A DNA stretch of 38,553 bases, from the NCBI GenBank assembly GCA_027486845.1, contig JAIXOL010000044.1:1-38553 (forward strand), read 5' to 3'. The position numbers and the translations under genes are program-made. This stretch comes from Cytophagaceae bacterium (GTDB lineage Bacteria; Bacteroidota; Bacteroidia; Cytophagales; Spirosomataceae). This document shows, one piece after another, positions 24,647-34,284 of this stretch. The notes under the pieces are model-generated. The model was not told where the DNA came from and did no database searches. It was given only the letters and a program-made list of their open reading frames with translations. How positions within the stretch are numbered: position 1 is the stretch's first letter; every line of letters begins with the position of its first letter.

Positions 24647-25489
24647 ATGCTTAACTCAGAATGGCAAACAGCCAAAGAATACAAAGATTTAACTTATAAA
24701 AAGCGTAATGGCGTGGCAAGAATTGCCTTTAATCGCCCAGAAGTACGCAATGCTTTTCGCCCGAAAACAGTTTTTGAACTCATTGATGCCTTTGAGGATG
24801 CCCGCAACGATGCTACGATAGGTGTTGTATTGCTTTCGGCCGAAGGTCCTGCACCAAAAGATGGTGTTTGGGCATTTTGTAGTGGCGGCGACCAACGTGC
24901 CAGAGGAAAAGATGGCTACAAAGACGAAAGAGGAGTAGGACGTTTGAATATTTTGGAAGTTCAGCGTCAAATTCGTTTCATGACAAAACCTGTAATTGCC
25001 GTTGTGCCAGGTTGGGCCGTTGGTGGTGGACATAGCCTACACGTAGTTTGTGACTTGACTCTTGCCAGCAAAGAACATGCTATTTTTAAACAAACTGATG
25101 CAAATGTAGCCAGTTATGATGCTGGATATGGTTCTGCGTATTTGGCTCGACAAGTAGGTCAGAAGCGTGCAAGAGAGATTTTCTTTTTGGGTAGAAATTA
25201 TTCGGCACAAGAAGCATTTGATATGGGAATGGTCAATGCTGTTATACCGCACGATGAATTAGAAGATACCGCTTACCAATGGGCCCAAGAGATATTGGAG
25301 AAGAGTCCGATGGCAATCAGAATGTTGAAATACGCATTTAATATGATTGATGATGGCTTGGTAGGACAACAAATTTTTGCTGGCGAAGCCACTCGCTTAG
25401 GCTACATGACAGAAGAAGCCCGTGAAGGCCGTGATGCTTTCTTAGAAAAACGTAAACCAGATTATGACCAGTTTCCGAAGTATTCTTAA
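24647..25489 (+). CDS. menB: 1,4-dihydroxy-2-naphthoyl-CoA synthase
   Basis: The product has 280 aa, the normal length. It is a crotonase-fold enzyme that closes the second ring of the naphthoquinone from o-succinylbenzoyl-CoA in menaquinone synthesis, in the cytoplasm. MenB-specific stretches are clear: ARIAFNRPEVRNAFRPKTV near the N-terminus, the oxyanion loop and active-site region FCSGGDQRARGKDGY, then VVPGWAVGGGHSLHVVCDL, and TDANVASYDAGYGSAYLARQ with the conserved Asp and Tyr residues. The end is KRKPDYDQFPKY. It follows the PD40 gene by 51 nt in the same direction but is probably a functional outlier there. A strong terminator ends the unit. The menaquinone made would serve the SdhCAB complex further along. 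Confidence 0.96.
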   Translation: MLNSEWQTAKEYKDLTYKKRNGVARIAFNRPEVRNAFRPKTVFELIDAFEDARNDATIGVVLLSAEGPAPKDGVWAFCSGGDQRARGKDGYKDERGVGRLNILEVQRQIRFMTKPVIAVVPGWAVGGGHSLHVVCDLTLASKEHAIFKQTDANVASYDAGYGSAYLARQVGQKRAREIFFLGRNYSAQEAFDMGMVNAVIPHDELEDTAYQWAQEILEKSPMAIRMLKYAFNMIDDGLVGQQIFAGEATRLGYMTEEAREGRDAFLEKRKPDYDQFPKYS

Positions 25490-25511
25490 TTGGTTACTTA
25501 TTTTTTGTAGA

Positions 25512-25570
25512 AAATATACGTAAAAAGCCGCAGTTTGAATCAATCAATCTGCGGCTTTTTACGTATATTT
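25512..25570. terminator. Bidirectional terminator between menB and the LytTR gene
   Basis: A perfect 22-bp stem (25512-25533 with 25549-25570) around a 15-nt loop. The core GCCGCAG/CTGCGGC is flanked by A5/T5 tracts, so it serves both convergent genes. Confidence 0.92.
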
Positions 25571-25608
25571 ATTCGTAAATCGTAATTCGATTAATTCGTA
25601 AATTCTTA

Positions 25609-26505
25609 CTACTGTCCAATCTGCTCCAGTTTTTTATGAAACTTCCATGAAACAGGAATCTCATGCTTTGTGCGTGCAATGCGTAAACGATACCCACGAG
25701 CATTACCTTCTACTTTGTGAATACCACGCATATTGATTACGAACTTGCGGTGTAAACGAATAAATTGCGGGTGTGCTGCTAATTCTTTTTCTACGTGTGC
25801 TAATGGAGTTTGAATTGTTGTTTTTTCAATGCCCATTAGGCTTTGCCAGTAGAAGTCTGTCGAATCCTTCGAGGTTTCGGCATAAATCAATTGGTTTGGA
25901 ATCAAACTTAATTTTTGACCAATTTCGCCAAAAACCATTACAGGAAACAATTGTTTGCTGTTTGGAGGATTGATTGACCCTAAGTTACTATTAATATTTT
26001 CGGCAGTTGTAGAAAACTTATTATGAAATAAATTCTGCTGAATAAAAGTAATAATCGTAATCGGAATAATCGCTAAAGCCACTGCTTTTATAATATCAAT
26101 AAATGTAAAAGCTACAATGTTGAAATAATTGCTATACACCATTGTTAATATTCCTACAACCAAAATAGTTGCTGAAAGATGCACAACTTGGCGTGCAATT
26201 GTCCATAGTTGGTCATTATAATAATTGGAAAGAACCATCGGCAAAACGAATTTCGCTATCAACATTCCAACGAAAGCAACTATACCAAAGCCAATCAAAT
26301 AAAGCGTTTTTGAACTATTTAAAAATTCTGAAATACCGAAAGGCTGAACACCAACTGCTACAATTGCTACAAATAAACCTACCAAAAGAGAAATAATAAA
26401 GCCTCTAAACGAACTGATAGATGTGGCCATTGGTTTTTTAAATGACGCAATAAATGTTCCTAAAATTTGGCTAATACCATCAAAAAAACTACGTAAAATT
26501 TTCAT
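25609..26505 (-). CDS. Membrane-bound LytTR family transcriptional regulator
   Basis: The product has 298 aa. Four hydrophobic helices occupy about residues 34-52, 68-95, 105-128 and 135-158 (for example IISLLVGLFVAIVAVGV and IIKAVALAIIPITIITFI). The C-terminal LytTR DNA-binding domain (about residues 195-297) has IGQKLSLIPNQLIYAETSKD, AHPQFIRLHRKFVINMRGIHKVEG and ARTKHEIPVSW. There is no receiver or kinase domain, so this is a one-component membrane-tethered regulator. LytTR domains bind short direct repeats near promoters and control envelope, virulence or secretion genes in other bacteria. Target and signal are unknown. A TATCTTTG promoter box lies at 26588-26595, giving a leader of about 75 nt. 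Confidence 0.9.
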   Translation of the reverse strand: MKILRSFFDGISQILGTFIASFKKPMATSISSFRGFIISLLVGLFVAIVAVGVQPFGISEFLNSSKTLYLIGFGIVAFVGMLIAKFVLPMVLSNYYNDQLWTIARQVVHLSATILVVGILTMVYSNYFNIVAFTFIDIIKAVALAIIPITIITFIQQNLFHNKFSTTAENINSNLGSINPPNSKQLFPVMVFGEIGQKLSLIPNQLIYAETSKDSTDFYWQSLMGIEKTTIQTPLAHVEKELAAHPQFIRLHRKFVINMRGIHKVEGNARGYRLRIARTKHEIPVSWKFHKKLEQIGQ

Positions 26506-26587
26506 TTTAAATTTAAAAAGGTTTTCGTTAGAACCAGAAATTGGTGTTTTTGTTTAATAATCAAAAACTATACCAATTATCGGGTTG

Positions 26588-26595
26588 CAAAGATA
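26588..26595 (-). promoter_or_regulatory. Candidate -7 element for the LytTR gene
   Basis: On the minus strand TATCTTTG fits TAnnTTTG and lies 82 nt upstream of the ATG at 26505. The -33 box is not clear. Confidence 0.45.
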
Positions 26596-26665
26596 GCATA
26601 TTAACAATTGAAAATTATCATCATTTTCTAATCAAATAACTTTCTCTTTACTGATAATCAGGTAT

Positions 26666-29533
26666 TTATTTAATCAACTCAATCCAGCCTTTTATGGTTG
26701 TAGGCACTTCGTCAGCTTTATCTAAACGTTGAATAACTACTTGTGCTACATAAAAATATGTTCCTGAAGTTAAGTCAAGCCCATTACTTGTCTTACCATC
26801 CCAGTTAAGTGTATCGCCGCTTGATTCATAGACTTTCACTCCATAACGATTATAAATCTCTATACTAATAGTTTTGATAAACGCCGAGCAAGTCATCGGA
26901 GTAAAGGTGTCGTTTTTACCATCACCATTTGGCGTTAGTACATTTGGTAACTCGACAATAGGGCAGTTATCTTTACATATAATGTTACTTGGTGCACTTT
27001 CAATATTCAAACGATTGACGGCCGTAATATAATAACATCCTGCAAAACCATCTTGTAAAGGCTTCACGTGTGCAAAAGAAGTTTCAGTTGCGGGAACGGT
27101 CGCTAAAAACTTCGGCTGTTCATCTTTGTAGCGAGCATAATAAATATTATATTTCAGAATATCAACTCTGCATATTATTCCACCAGCACTTTGTGGAGTT
27201 CGCCAGCTAAATTTATTTGAAATACTACTGGCTTCACAAATAGCTTTTCGATCGAGGTTTTGACAGGTGATTTCTTCCGAACTAAATGTAGGCGGACAAG
27301 GCGGCGTATTATCAATCGGTGTACCGCAAGCTACTTGAGATAAATTATTGAGCAAACCTAATTGAGGTAAACGAGCGTAAACTCCAACGGTTTCTACTTT
27401 GTAGCAATACGAGGTATCAACTTTCATTTGAATTGTACTTGTGCCATCATCTGGGAATCTATCTACGCCATCATCAAGATAAGTATAGGTATTTACTGCA
27501 CCAACCGATACTTCAGCTATGATATTAAAACTTCCCGGTCTTGTACGAGACTCTCTGTAAACACGGTGCTTGCGGTTATCATTGTTCCACGGTACATTAG
27601 CTTGCCAGTTAATTCTGACTTTCTGAGCATCGGAAGTCGCTACTAGTCTTACACTACTTGCGATTTGGCTTTCGGCCAAAACTTTATCGTTTTCATACAA
27701 AAATGCTACCTTATATGTGTACCCATTTTGTAAAGTATTTAATCCTCCATCAACAAAAATAGTATCAGCTACTCCTTTTCTGACTTTGGTCGAAATGCTC
27801 GTCAAGAGTTGGAAAACACCTCCGTTGATACCTGAAGCACGGTAGAGTTTATATTGGTAAGGACCTTTATATTCGGTTGAGTCAAAACCCAAAGGGCGAG
27901 TCCATTTTACATTGATTCTACCAGCTTGAGCATCAGTACTTTCGATACTTACATTGGTTAATACAGGAGCTCTTTGTGGCAATTCGCTGCCAACACACGC
28001 CTCATTTGAAGGCACACTTGGAATAGATACAAAATCAGACGCTGCCAAACTAGCTACAAGACTATAACTATATATTTTACCGTTTTGAGATTTAGTATCA
28101 AGGAAAAAAGTGTCTTTTACAGAAATTCGGGCAACTTCTACAAAACCCAAAGATGCTGGTAAACCGACCTCGCATTGAGCAGGAATATAATTTGAACAAC
28201 CCTCTTTTCGATAAACAATCATTTCGGCGTTTGAAATACTACAATCAGGATATTGTTGCCAACGAAGTTCCACACCTCGTTCGGTATTCTTAGCCGTCAG
28301 TCCTCTTGGTCGAGGTGGGATAACCTTGATTTTTACAGTTTTAGTATCGGTTAATTGTACAGCAAATCTACCTGGAAAGTCTTCAACCTTAAACAATACA
28401 TCGTAGGCTTGCCCCCGCACGTGCTTACAATTGGTTTCCCAAGTGAAAGTGCCAGACGCAGGGCTTTTTTGTGGAATATTAAGCGGAATAAATTTAGCTT
28501 CTAATGGTACTACAAAACTGGCTACTCCACCAGATGCATCTCGGTTATAAACCCCGCTATTTGTTGTAATTTTTATATTATTATTATCGCCATCAATTGC
28601 AGATACTTTAAACTCTATTTTTTGTCCAGCTTCTACACAAATTTGATTTGGTACGGTCAGGATTGGTCGTTTATTTGGTGTTTCAACAACAATAATTTGC
28701 ATATCTCGGGTAATTTCCCCGATTTTAGAATACTGCCCATTTGCCCCCTTTCGCCATTCTTCAATAATAAAGGCCACATTTATCTGGTACTGTGGCGTTG
28801 TCCATTTACCAGGAGCATCCCAAATCAAATCTCCAGTTGTAGAATTTATTTTAAAACTTGAAGGCCCCGAACCGTCTTCAGAAAGTAAATTTGTTCCGAG
28901 TGTAGCAGGGTCTTTATAGCCCACAATAAATTCACCCGCCCCAGATCCTTCGCCAAAATCTCGTTTAGGGGTCGTTAGTCGATAAGCCAAGCTATCACCA
29001 TCAGCGTCAAATGCACCAGGATTGTGAATGAATTTTTTGCCTACGCCAGCCGTATCAATCGGGATATTTAATAGGACAGGAGTATTATTCAAACCTAAAG
29101 CCCCATTTACAACAATTGTGGTTTCGACAAAAAAACTAATTTCATCAGTACGCCCCGGTAAATTGACAGTGTTTACGTTTCGATTTGAAATGGCACAAGT
29201 AATAGTATATCTACCTTGAGCGGGAAATGTAAATGTTGTATCATAAACATTACACATCGTCGAGGCATTGATGAGTGTTTTTTTCTTTCGTTTTACCGTG
29301 TAAAGCGGCACCCCAGTTACGCCAAAGTAAAAATTGACCGTATTTTGGCCTTCGTTGGCAGTCACACCATTTATTTGGTCAGTGTATGTGGTGAGTGTAA
29401 CTCTGTAGGTAAGACTTGTATTTGAGATTCTTTTTGCCGTAATCTCTCCTGCCCTAATATGGGTTGCCATTGCAGGATAAATTGCTAAAAGACAGATGAT
29501 AAAAGAAAAAAGTATAAATTTCAATGCTTTCAT
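26666..29533 (-). CDS. Large secreted FnIII protein with gliding-motility type C-terminal (T9SS) domain
   Basis: The product has 955 aa from the ATG at 29533. The open frame extends two codons upstream to a TTG. A signal peptide covers residues 1-23 (ending LAIYPAMA). The N-terminal 400 residues are beta-sandwich modules with FDADGDSLAYRLTTP and AIDGDNNNIKITTNSGVY, resembling cadherin-like/Ig-like repeats. Three fibronectin type III-like units follow (about 405-515, 525-635, 640-745). The last 90 residues are the type B C-terminal sorting domain (TIGR04131): VELPNVLTPNGDGKNDTF, then IEIYNRYGVKVYES, LNWDGKTSNGLDLTSGTYFY and the end KGWIELIK. The domain directs export through the type IX secretion system to the cell surface or medium. 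It is probably a surface adhesin or matrix protein; the ligand is unknown. Confidence 0.9.
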   Translation of the reverse strand: MKALKFILFSFIICLLAIYPAMATHIRAGEITAKRISNTSLTYRVTLTTYTDQINGVTANEGQNTVNFYFGVTGVPLYTVKRKKKTLINASTMCNVYDTTFTFPAQGRYTITCAISNRNVNTVNLPGRTDEISFFVETTIVVNGALGLNNTPVLLNIPIDTAGVGKKFIHNPGAFDADGDSLAYRLTTPKRDFGEGSGAGEFIVGYKDPATLGTNLLSEDGSGPSSFKINSTTGDLIWDAPGKWTTPQYQINVAFIIEEWRKGANGQYSKIGEITRDMQIIVVETPNKRPILTVPNQICVEAGQKIEFKVSAIDGDNNNIKITTNSGVYNRDASGGVASFVVPLEAKFIPLNIPQKSPASGTFTWETNCKHVRGQAYDVLFKVEDFPGRFAVQLTDTKTVKIKVIPPRPRGLTAKNTERGVELRWQQYPDCSISNAEMIVYRKEGCSNYIPAQCEVGLPASLGFVEVARISVKDTFFLDTKSQNGKIYSYSLVASLAASDFVSIPSVPSNEACVGSELPQRAPVLTNVSIESTDAQAGRINVKWTRPLGFDSTEYKGPYQYKLYRASGINGGVFQLLTSISTKVRKGVADTIFVDGGLNTLQNGYTYKVAFLYENDKVLAESQIASSVRLVATSDAQKVRINWQANVPWNNDNRKHRVYRESRTRPGSFNIIAEVSVGAVNTYTYLDDGVDRFPDDGTSTIQMKVDTSYCYKVETVGVYARLPQLGLLNNLSQVACGTPIDNTPPCPPTFSSEEITCQNLDRKAICEASSISNKFSWRTPQSAGGIICRVDILKYNIYYARYKDEQPKFLATVPATETSFAHVKPLQDGFAGCYYITAVNRLNIESAPSNIICKDNCPIVELPNVLTPNGDGKNDTFTPMTCSAFIKTISIEIYNRYGVKVYESSGDTLNWDGKTSNGLDLTSGTYFYVAQVVIQRLDKADEVPTTIKGWIELIK

Positions 29534-29681
29534 AGACAATTTATTAGGATTTACATAAACATAAACGAAAAATACGTAATCCTTGTGTTAATATTGATTA
29601 GTTTTTTTAAAAACAATTTTACAAAACAAAAAGTTAGATTTTTATTATGATAATAAATTATCAAAAAAGTAAAAACTTTTA

Positions 29682-29712
29682 TTGATTCTAAGCTATTTGT
29701 AGCTTACTTTTG
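29682..29712 (+). promoter_or_regulatory. Promoter of the sdhCAB operon
   Basis: TTG at 29682-29684 and TACTTTTG at 29705-29712 are separated by 20 nt, a good Bacteroidota promoter. It gives a leader of about 70 nt to the ATG at 29788. It also rules out the longer reading frame beginning at 29710, which starts inside the -7 box. Confidence 0.75.
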
Positions 29713-29787
29713 GGCATTGAAAGTAATTGTACTTTTCAAAGGAATGTAAAATTCGTCAATTGTTCATTAAAATTATTAGATAAGGCT

Positions 29788-30564
29788 ATGTCTTGGCTCA
29801 CAAAAACGTTAACAAGTTCAATTGGAAAGAAAGTCCTGATGTCACTTACAGGTCTATTTCTTTGTACTTTTCTGTTAGTTCACCTTATTGGAAACTTACA
29901 ACTTTTCAAGCCCGACGGTGGCTATGCTTTTAATAAGTATGCGGTATTTATGACAACTTTTACACCTATAAAAGTTATTTCTTACGCTAATTACTTTTTG
30001 ATTTTGTTCCATGCTTTTTGGGGATTATACCTCGAATACCAAAATCGTAAAGCTCGTCCAATCTCTTATGCAGTTGTAAGAAATCAATCTTCGTTCTCAA
30101 GCCGTAACATGGCAATTTTAGGAACAATTCTTTTGGTTTATATCGTTGTTCATATGGGCGATTTTTGGTATAAATTCCATAATGAGCCACTTCCTTATGT
30201 ACAATACACTGAAAATGTAACTACAGGGCAGGTTGTAACAAAAACAATGGATAGTGGTTATTCACAAGAAGTGAAAATGGCAGAAATGACAGATGCAGTT
30301 GCTGGAACTCATTCCATTATTGTAAAAGATTTGTATAAAGAAGTGGCAACAGCTTTCCAAAATCCTTTATTAGTGATTTTTTATATCCTCGGAATGTTTG
30401 CTGTAGCTTATCACTTGTATCACGGATTTCAAAGTTCATTCCAAACTTTAGGTTGGAATCACCCAAAATATACACCTTTTGTTAAGTTTATCGGAACTTG
30501 GGTTTTTGCAATTGCTATTCCTTTAGGTTTTGCAGCAATGCCGATTTTCTTTTTCTTTAAGTAA
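29788..30564 (+). CDS. sdhC: Succinate dehydrogenase cytochrome b subunit
   Basis: The product has 258 aa. The start MSWLTKTLTSSIGKKVLMS at 29788 is chosen because the upstream 26 codons overlap the promoter and lack family features. Five membrane helices are visible (about residues 22-40, 60-85, 105-125, 185-210, 225-250). This is the single-polypeptide cytochrome b558 type (TIGR02046), in which the SdhC and SdhD roles are fused, as in Bacteroidota, Wolinella and Bacillus. Conserved His residues that probably ligate the two hemes lie in LLVHLIGN, FHAFWGLYLEYQ, VVHMGDFWYKFH and AYHLYHGFQSSFQTLGWNHP. It anchors SdhAB in the inner membrane and passes electrons to menaquinone. It is the first gene of the operon; sdhA follows after 48 nt. 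Confidence 0.95.
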   Translation: MSWLTKTLTSSIGKKVLMSLTGLFLCTFLLVHLIGNLQLFKPDGGYAFNKYAVFMTTFTPIKVISYANYFLILFHAFWGLYLEYQNRKARPISYAVVRNQSSFSSRNMAILGTILLVYIVVHMGDFWYKFHNEPLPYVQYTENVTTGQVVTKTMDSGYSQEVKMAEMTDAVAGTHSIIVKDLYKEVATAFQNPLLVIFYILGMFAVAYHLYHGFQSSFQTLGWNHPKYTPFVKFIGTWVFAIAIPLGFAAMPIFFFFK

Positions 30565-30612
30565 TATTTCATAGGTTATTGATTTTTATAGACTAATTGA
30601 TAATAAAATAAG

Positions 30613-32595
30613 ATGTCAAATAAATTAGATGCCAAAATTCCAGAAGGTCCGATAGCAGACAAATGGACAAAGTATCGTTCAACTGTACCATTAGTAAATC
30701 CAGCTAACAAGCGTAGTTTGGAAATTATTGTGGTTGGTACAGGTTTAGCAGGAGCATCGGCTGCCGCTACATTAGCCGAAATGGGTTATAAAGTGAAAGC
30801 ATTCTGTTTCCAAGATTCACCTCGTAGAGCTCACTCAATTGCTGCTCAAGGTGGAATCAATGCTGCCAAAAATTATCAAAATGATGGTGACTCTGTTTAC
30901 CGTTTATTTTATGATACCATCAAAGGTGGCGACTACCGTTCAAGAGAAGGAAACGTGCATCGTTTGGCTGAAGTTTCGGGAAGCATCATCGACCAATGCG
31001 TAGCTCAAGGTGTTCCTTTTGCTCGTGAATATGGTGGACTTTTATCAAATCGTTCGTTTGGTGGTACACAAGTACAACGTACTTTTTATGCCGCTGGGCA
31101 AACTGGTCAACAATTATTGCTTGGAGCTTATTCAGGTCTTGAGCGTCAGGTTGGTATCGGTAACGTAACGATGTACACTCGTCACGAAATGCTTGATGTT
31201 GTAACAATTGATGGTAAAGCTCGTGGAATTATTGCCAAAAATTTAGTAACTGGCGAACTTGAGCGTCATTTCGGACACTCAGTGTTGCTTTGTACGGGTG
31301 GCTACGGAAATGTATTCTATTTGTCAACCAATGCAATGGGTAGTAACGTAACTGCTGCTTGGAAAGCTCACAAGAAAGGAGCAAATTTTGCTAATCCTTG
31401 TTATACGCAAATTCACCCGACTTGTATTCCAGTATCAGGCGACCACCAATCGAAACTCACTTTGATGTCAGAATCATTGCGTAACGATGGTAGAATTTGG
31501 GTGCCGAAAAAACAAAATGATACTCGTCTCGGAAATGATATTCCGGAAGAAGAAAGAGATTACTACTTAGAGCGTCGTTATCCTGCTTTCGGAAACCTAG
31601 TTCCTCGTGATATTGCCTCACGTGCCGCTAAAGAGCGTTGTGATGCTGGTTATGGTGTTGGTGCATCAAAAATGGCGGTTTACCTTGATTATGCTTACGC
31701 TATCGAGCGTTATGGCAAAATTGAAGCAAACAAGAAGAACATGCATAATGCTTCAAAAGAGGAAATTAGTGAAATGGGCAAGGCTGTTGTGAAAGAAAAA
31801 TACGGCAACTTGTTTGATATGTATAAGCAAATCACAGGCGAAGATCCTTACGAACTACCAATGCGTATTTATCCTGCTGTTCACTACACAATGGGTGGAC
31901 TTTGGGTCGATTATAACTTGATGACAAATGTTCCAGGACTCTATGCTTTGGGTGAAGCTAACTTCTCTGACCACGGTGCAAACCGTTTAGGTGCAAGTGC
32001 TTTGATGCAAGGTTTGGCTGATGGATATTTCGTTATTCCTTATACAATTGGTTCTTACCTTTCAAGCGAAATTCGTACAAAAGCAATTTCAACTGACCAT
32101 CCAGCTTTTGTTGAGGCCGAAAAAGCTGTTCAAGATAGAATTTCTAAATTGTTGAACATCAAAGGAAAGCAATCGCCAGAATCATTCCACAAGCGTTTGG
32201 GTAAAATTATGTGGGATAAATGCGGAATGGCTCGTAGTGAAAAAGGTTTGAAAGAGGCAATCGCTGAAATTCAAGCGTTGAAAAATGAGTTTTGGTCAGA
32301 TGTACGTATTTTGGGCGATGCTGACGAGTTTAATCCAGAATTAGACAAAGCTGGTCGTGTGGCTGACTTTATTGAACTCGGAGAATTGATGTGCGTTGAT
32401 GCTCTCAATCGTAATGAATCTTGCGGAGGTCACTTCCGTGAAGAATTCCAAACTGAAGAAGGCGAAGCATTGCGTGATGATGAAAATTATATGTACGTTG
32501 CCGCTTGGGAATATGAAGGTGAAAGCAAGTGGAATCTTAATCCAGAACCCTTGATTTACGAAAATATCAAAATTGCTCAACGTAGTTATAAGTAA
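30613..32595 (+). CDS. sdhA: Succinate dehydrogenase flavoprotein subunit
   Basis: The product has 660 aa, the length usual for the type B (menaquinone-linked) enzyme. It oxidises succinate to fumarate on the cytoplasmic face of the membrane. The FAD motif is [19 protein letters not shown] (from residue 41). The covalent FAD histidine is expected at His74 in [17 protein letters not shown]. The substrate-site regions are TQIHPTCIP and [16 protein letters not shown], and the late FAD motif is [20 protein letters not shown]. The C-terminal part ([18 protein letters not shown]) is conserved too. It lies between sdhC and sdhB in one operon. Nothing is missing. Confidence 0.98.
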   Translation: MSNKLDAKIPEGPIADKWTKYRSTVPLVNPANKRSLEIIVVGTGLAGASAAATLAEMGYKVKAFCFQDSPRRAHSIAAQGGINAAKNYQNDGDSVYRLFYDTIKGGDYRSREGNVHRLAEVSGSIIDQCVAQGVPFAREYGGLLSNRSFGGTQVQRTFYAAGQTGQQLLLGAYSGLERQVGIGNVTMYTRHEMLDVVTIDGKARGIIAKNLVTGELERHFGHSVLLCTGGYGNVFYLSTNAMGSNVTAAWKAHKKGANFANPCYTQIHPTCIPVSGDHQSKLTLMSESLRNDGRIWVPKKQNDTRLGNDIPEEERDYYLERRYPAFGNLVPRDIASRAAKERCDAGYGVGASKMAVYLDYAYAIERYGKIEANKKNMHNASKEEISEMGKAVVKEKYGNLFDMYKQITGEDPYELPMRIYPAVHYTMGGLWVDYNLMTNVPGLYALGEANFSDHGANRLGASALMQGLADGYFVIPYTIGSYLSSEIRTKAISTDHPAFVEAEKAVQDRISKLLNIKGKQSPESFHKRLGKIMWDKCGMARSEKGLKEAIAEIQALKNEFWSDVRILGDADEFNPELDKAGRVADFIELGELMCVDALNRNESCGGHFREEFQTEEGEALRDDENYMYVAAWEYEGESKWNLNPEPLIYENIKIAQRSYK

Positions 32596-32639
32596 AACCT
32601 TTTGTCTCTAAATGAGGTGAATTTTAAATTTTTAACTTT

Positions 32640-33404
32640 ATGTCTGAAGGAAATATGAACCTCACACTAAAAGTGTGGCGTCAAAAAAATAAAAAAGTAA
32701 ATGGAAAACTTGAAACCTACCAAGTTGCAGGTATTTCCGAAGATATGTCGTTCTTAGAAATGTTTGATGTTTTGAACGAACGTCTCGTTTCAGAAGGAAC
32801 AGAACCAATTGCATTTGACCACGATTGCCGTGAAGGTATCTGTGGAATGTGCAGTATGTACATAAATGGTCAACCGCACGGCCCATTGCAAGGCGTAACA
32901 ACTTGTCAATTGCACATGCGTAGCTTCAAAGATGGCGATACTATTGTGGTTGAGCCTTGGAGAGCAGTAGCATTTCCAGTTATAAAAGATTTAGTAGTTG
33001 ATAGAAGCTCGTTTGACCGTATCATCGCATCGGGCGGTTTTATATCTGTAAATACAGGCAATGCTCAAGATGGAAACTCATTGCCAATTCCGAAAGATGA
33101 TGCTGATAAAGCATTTATGGCTGCGGCTTGTATTGGTTGTGGTGCCTGTGTTTCGGCTTGTAAAAACGCGTCGGCAATGCTTTTTGTTTCTGCAAAAGTT
33201 TCACAATTAGCGTTATTGCCGCAAGGACAACCAGAGCGTCAAGACCGTGCCATGAAAATGGTTGCTCAAATGGATGCTGAAGGTTTTGGTACTTGTACAA
33301 ACACTGGTGCTTGTGCAGCCGAATGTCCTAAGGAAATCTCTCTCGAAAATATTGCTCGCTTAAACCGTGAATACCTCGGAGCAAGTTTAGGTTCTACGAA
33401 CTAA
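32640..33404 (+). CDS. sdhB: Succinate dehydrogenase iron-sulfur subunit
   Basis: The product has 254 aa. It carries electrons from the flavin to the cytochrome b subunit. The N-terminal ferredoxin domain binds [2Fe-2S] through [17 protein letters not shown] and the later Cys in GVTTCQLHM. The C-terminal domain has [15 protein letters not shown] for [4Fe-4S] and [15 protein letters not shown] for [3Fe-4S] plus the shared ligand. The start at 32640 ([17 protein letters not shown]) is used; a second Met at 32655 is possible. It is 44 nt after sdhA and is the last gene of the operon, followed by a terminator at 33427. Confidence 0.97.
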   Translation: MSEGNMNLTLKVWRQKNKKVNGKLETYQVAGISEDMSFLEMFDVLNERLVSEGTEPIAFDHDCREGICGMCSMYINGQPHGPLQGVTTCQLHMRSFKDGDTIVVEPWRAVAFPVIKDLVVDRSSFDRIIASGGFISVNTGNAQDGNSLPIPKDDADKAFMAAACIGCGACVSACKNASAMLFVSAKVSQLALLPQGQPERQDRAMKMVAQMDAEGFGTCTNTGACAAECPKEISLENIARLNREYLGASLGSTN

Positions 33405-33426
33405 GAGTATAAAAAGTATATTAAAG

Positions 33427-33469
33427 AGCTCTGTTTTTTGCAATTATTTGCAGAAAATAGGGCTTTTTA
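33427..33469 (+). terminator. Terminator of the sdh operon
   Basis: An imperfect 17-bp stem (33427-33443 with 33448-33464, a few G-U or mismatched pairs) is followed by TTTTT. It lies 23 nt past the sdhB stop. Confidence 0.75.
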
Positions 33470-33484
33470 ATTAAAAAAATAATT

Positions 33485-33888
33485 TCATGCTTCAATCAGA
33501 TTAATGAGAGAAACATAAAGTTTAAATTTTTCATCAGCCGATACAATCGGAAGATTCTCAGAAATGGCAGTTGCTATTATTAATCGGTAGAATGGGTCTT
33601 TGTGTTGGTCAGCAAAAAGTGCCACATCATTAAAGTCAGTAATATGTTCATTTTTAATAGGTGAAATTTCAAAACCATCTTTTTCGATAAGGGTTATCAA
33701 ATCACCTATTCTTTTATCTAATTCTTATGATTTCCCAATTTTCTGTTTGATTGCGATTTCAAATAAACTTGCTTGACTGACAAATATTGTACTTCATCAT
33801 CAGTGATTAATTCGTAGATTTCTGGTTTTGGTTTTGTGTCAAATAACTGAAATCAAATTAAAATTTGTGTATCAATAAAGTATCACAT
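33485..33888 (-). pseudogene. PIN-domain (VapC-like) toxin, broken
   Basis: The C-terminal 71 codons (from 33700) are open: DFNDVALFADQHKDPFYRLI, then ATAISENLPIVSADEKF, the hallmark second half of a PIN-domain ribonuclease with its HxDPFxR and SxD motifs. Upstream the frame is broken. The start reads M-stop-YFIDTQILI-stop-FQL (ATG at 33886-33888 followed at once by TGA). It then gives PEIYELITDDE in that frame and, after a shift near 33785, FVSQASLFEIAIKQKIGKS-stop-ELDKRIGDLI. At least three nonsense codons and one frameshift are present, so no full toxin can be made. The catalytic Asp region FIDTQ is still readable. The start overlaps the antitoxin stop by one base (TAATG), the usual coupling in vapBC operons. 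Confidence 0.85.
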
Positions 33889-34109
33889 TACATATAATAT
33901 TTTAGGTCATCCAATAGTGCATTGAAATCATCAGGAATACTGTCACCCTAAAGCTCACCAAGCCGTTTTAAAATACGGGGCACACGTTTCTTTTTTGGCT
34001 TATCCTCATTCAAAAAAGTAACCAATACCTCTGATTTTTCAATATTTGGTGCTGGTTTCGAAAAAGTTAGCAAACCGTTTTCATAGATACCTTTAATTGA
34101 AGTGTACAT
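33888..34109 (-). pseudogene. Antitoxin partner of the broken PIN toxin, with internal stop
   Basis: From the ATG at 34109 the minus strand reads 53 codons: MYTSIKGIYENGLLTF, then NIEKSEVLVTFLNED and PRILKRLGEL. A TAG follows, and then GDSIPDDFNALLDDLKYYM in the same frame to the TAA at 33888. The total of 73 codons fits a small VapB-like or DUF2281-like antitoxin. It has a beta-strand DNA-binding start (YENGLLTF) and an acidic C-terminal toxin-binding tail (PDDFNALLDDL). The single TAG removes the toxin-binding tail. The antitoxin role is inferred from size, composition and one-base overlap with the PIN gene. Confidence 0.75.
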
Positions 34110-34173
34110 ATTCGTATTTGCGTTTCATAAATCTAACAAAAAATTATATCAGAACAGTTCGGAATGAATTGTC

Positions 34174-34227
34174 AATAAAAGAACCTGTTTCTTGCAAATC
34201 TTGCAGAAAACAGGTTCTTTTATTTTT
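34174..34227. terminator. Bidirectional terminator between dnaN and the vapBC relic
   Basis: A perfect 17-bp stem (34174-34190 with 34208-34224), core GAACCTGTTT, with an inner TTGCA/TGCA pairing in the loop. A T7 tract follows on the plus strand and the stem itself holds a T-run on the minus strand. It terminates dnaN. Confidence 0.8.
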
Positions 34228-34284
34228 TTGCTTTAAACAGAATGAAGTTAAAATTTTAGTATTACCTATTATACATTTTAGTGC

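Noticed and set aside
29710-29787. 26-codon N-terminal extension of SdhC
   Set aside because: It begins inside the -7 promoter box and lacks family similarity. The ATG at 29788 is the natural start.
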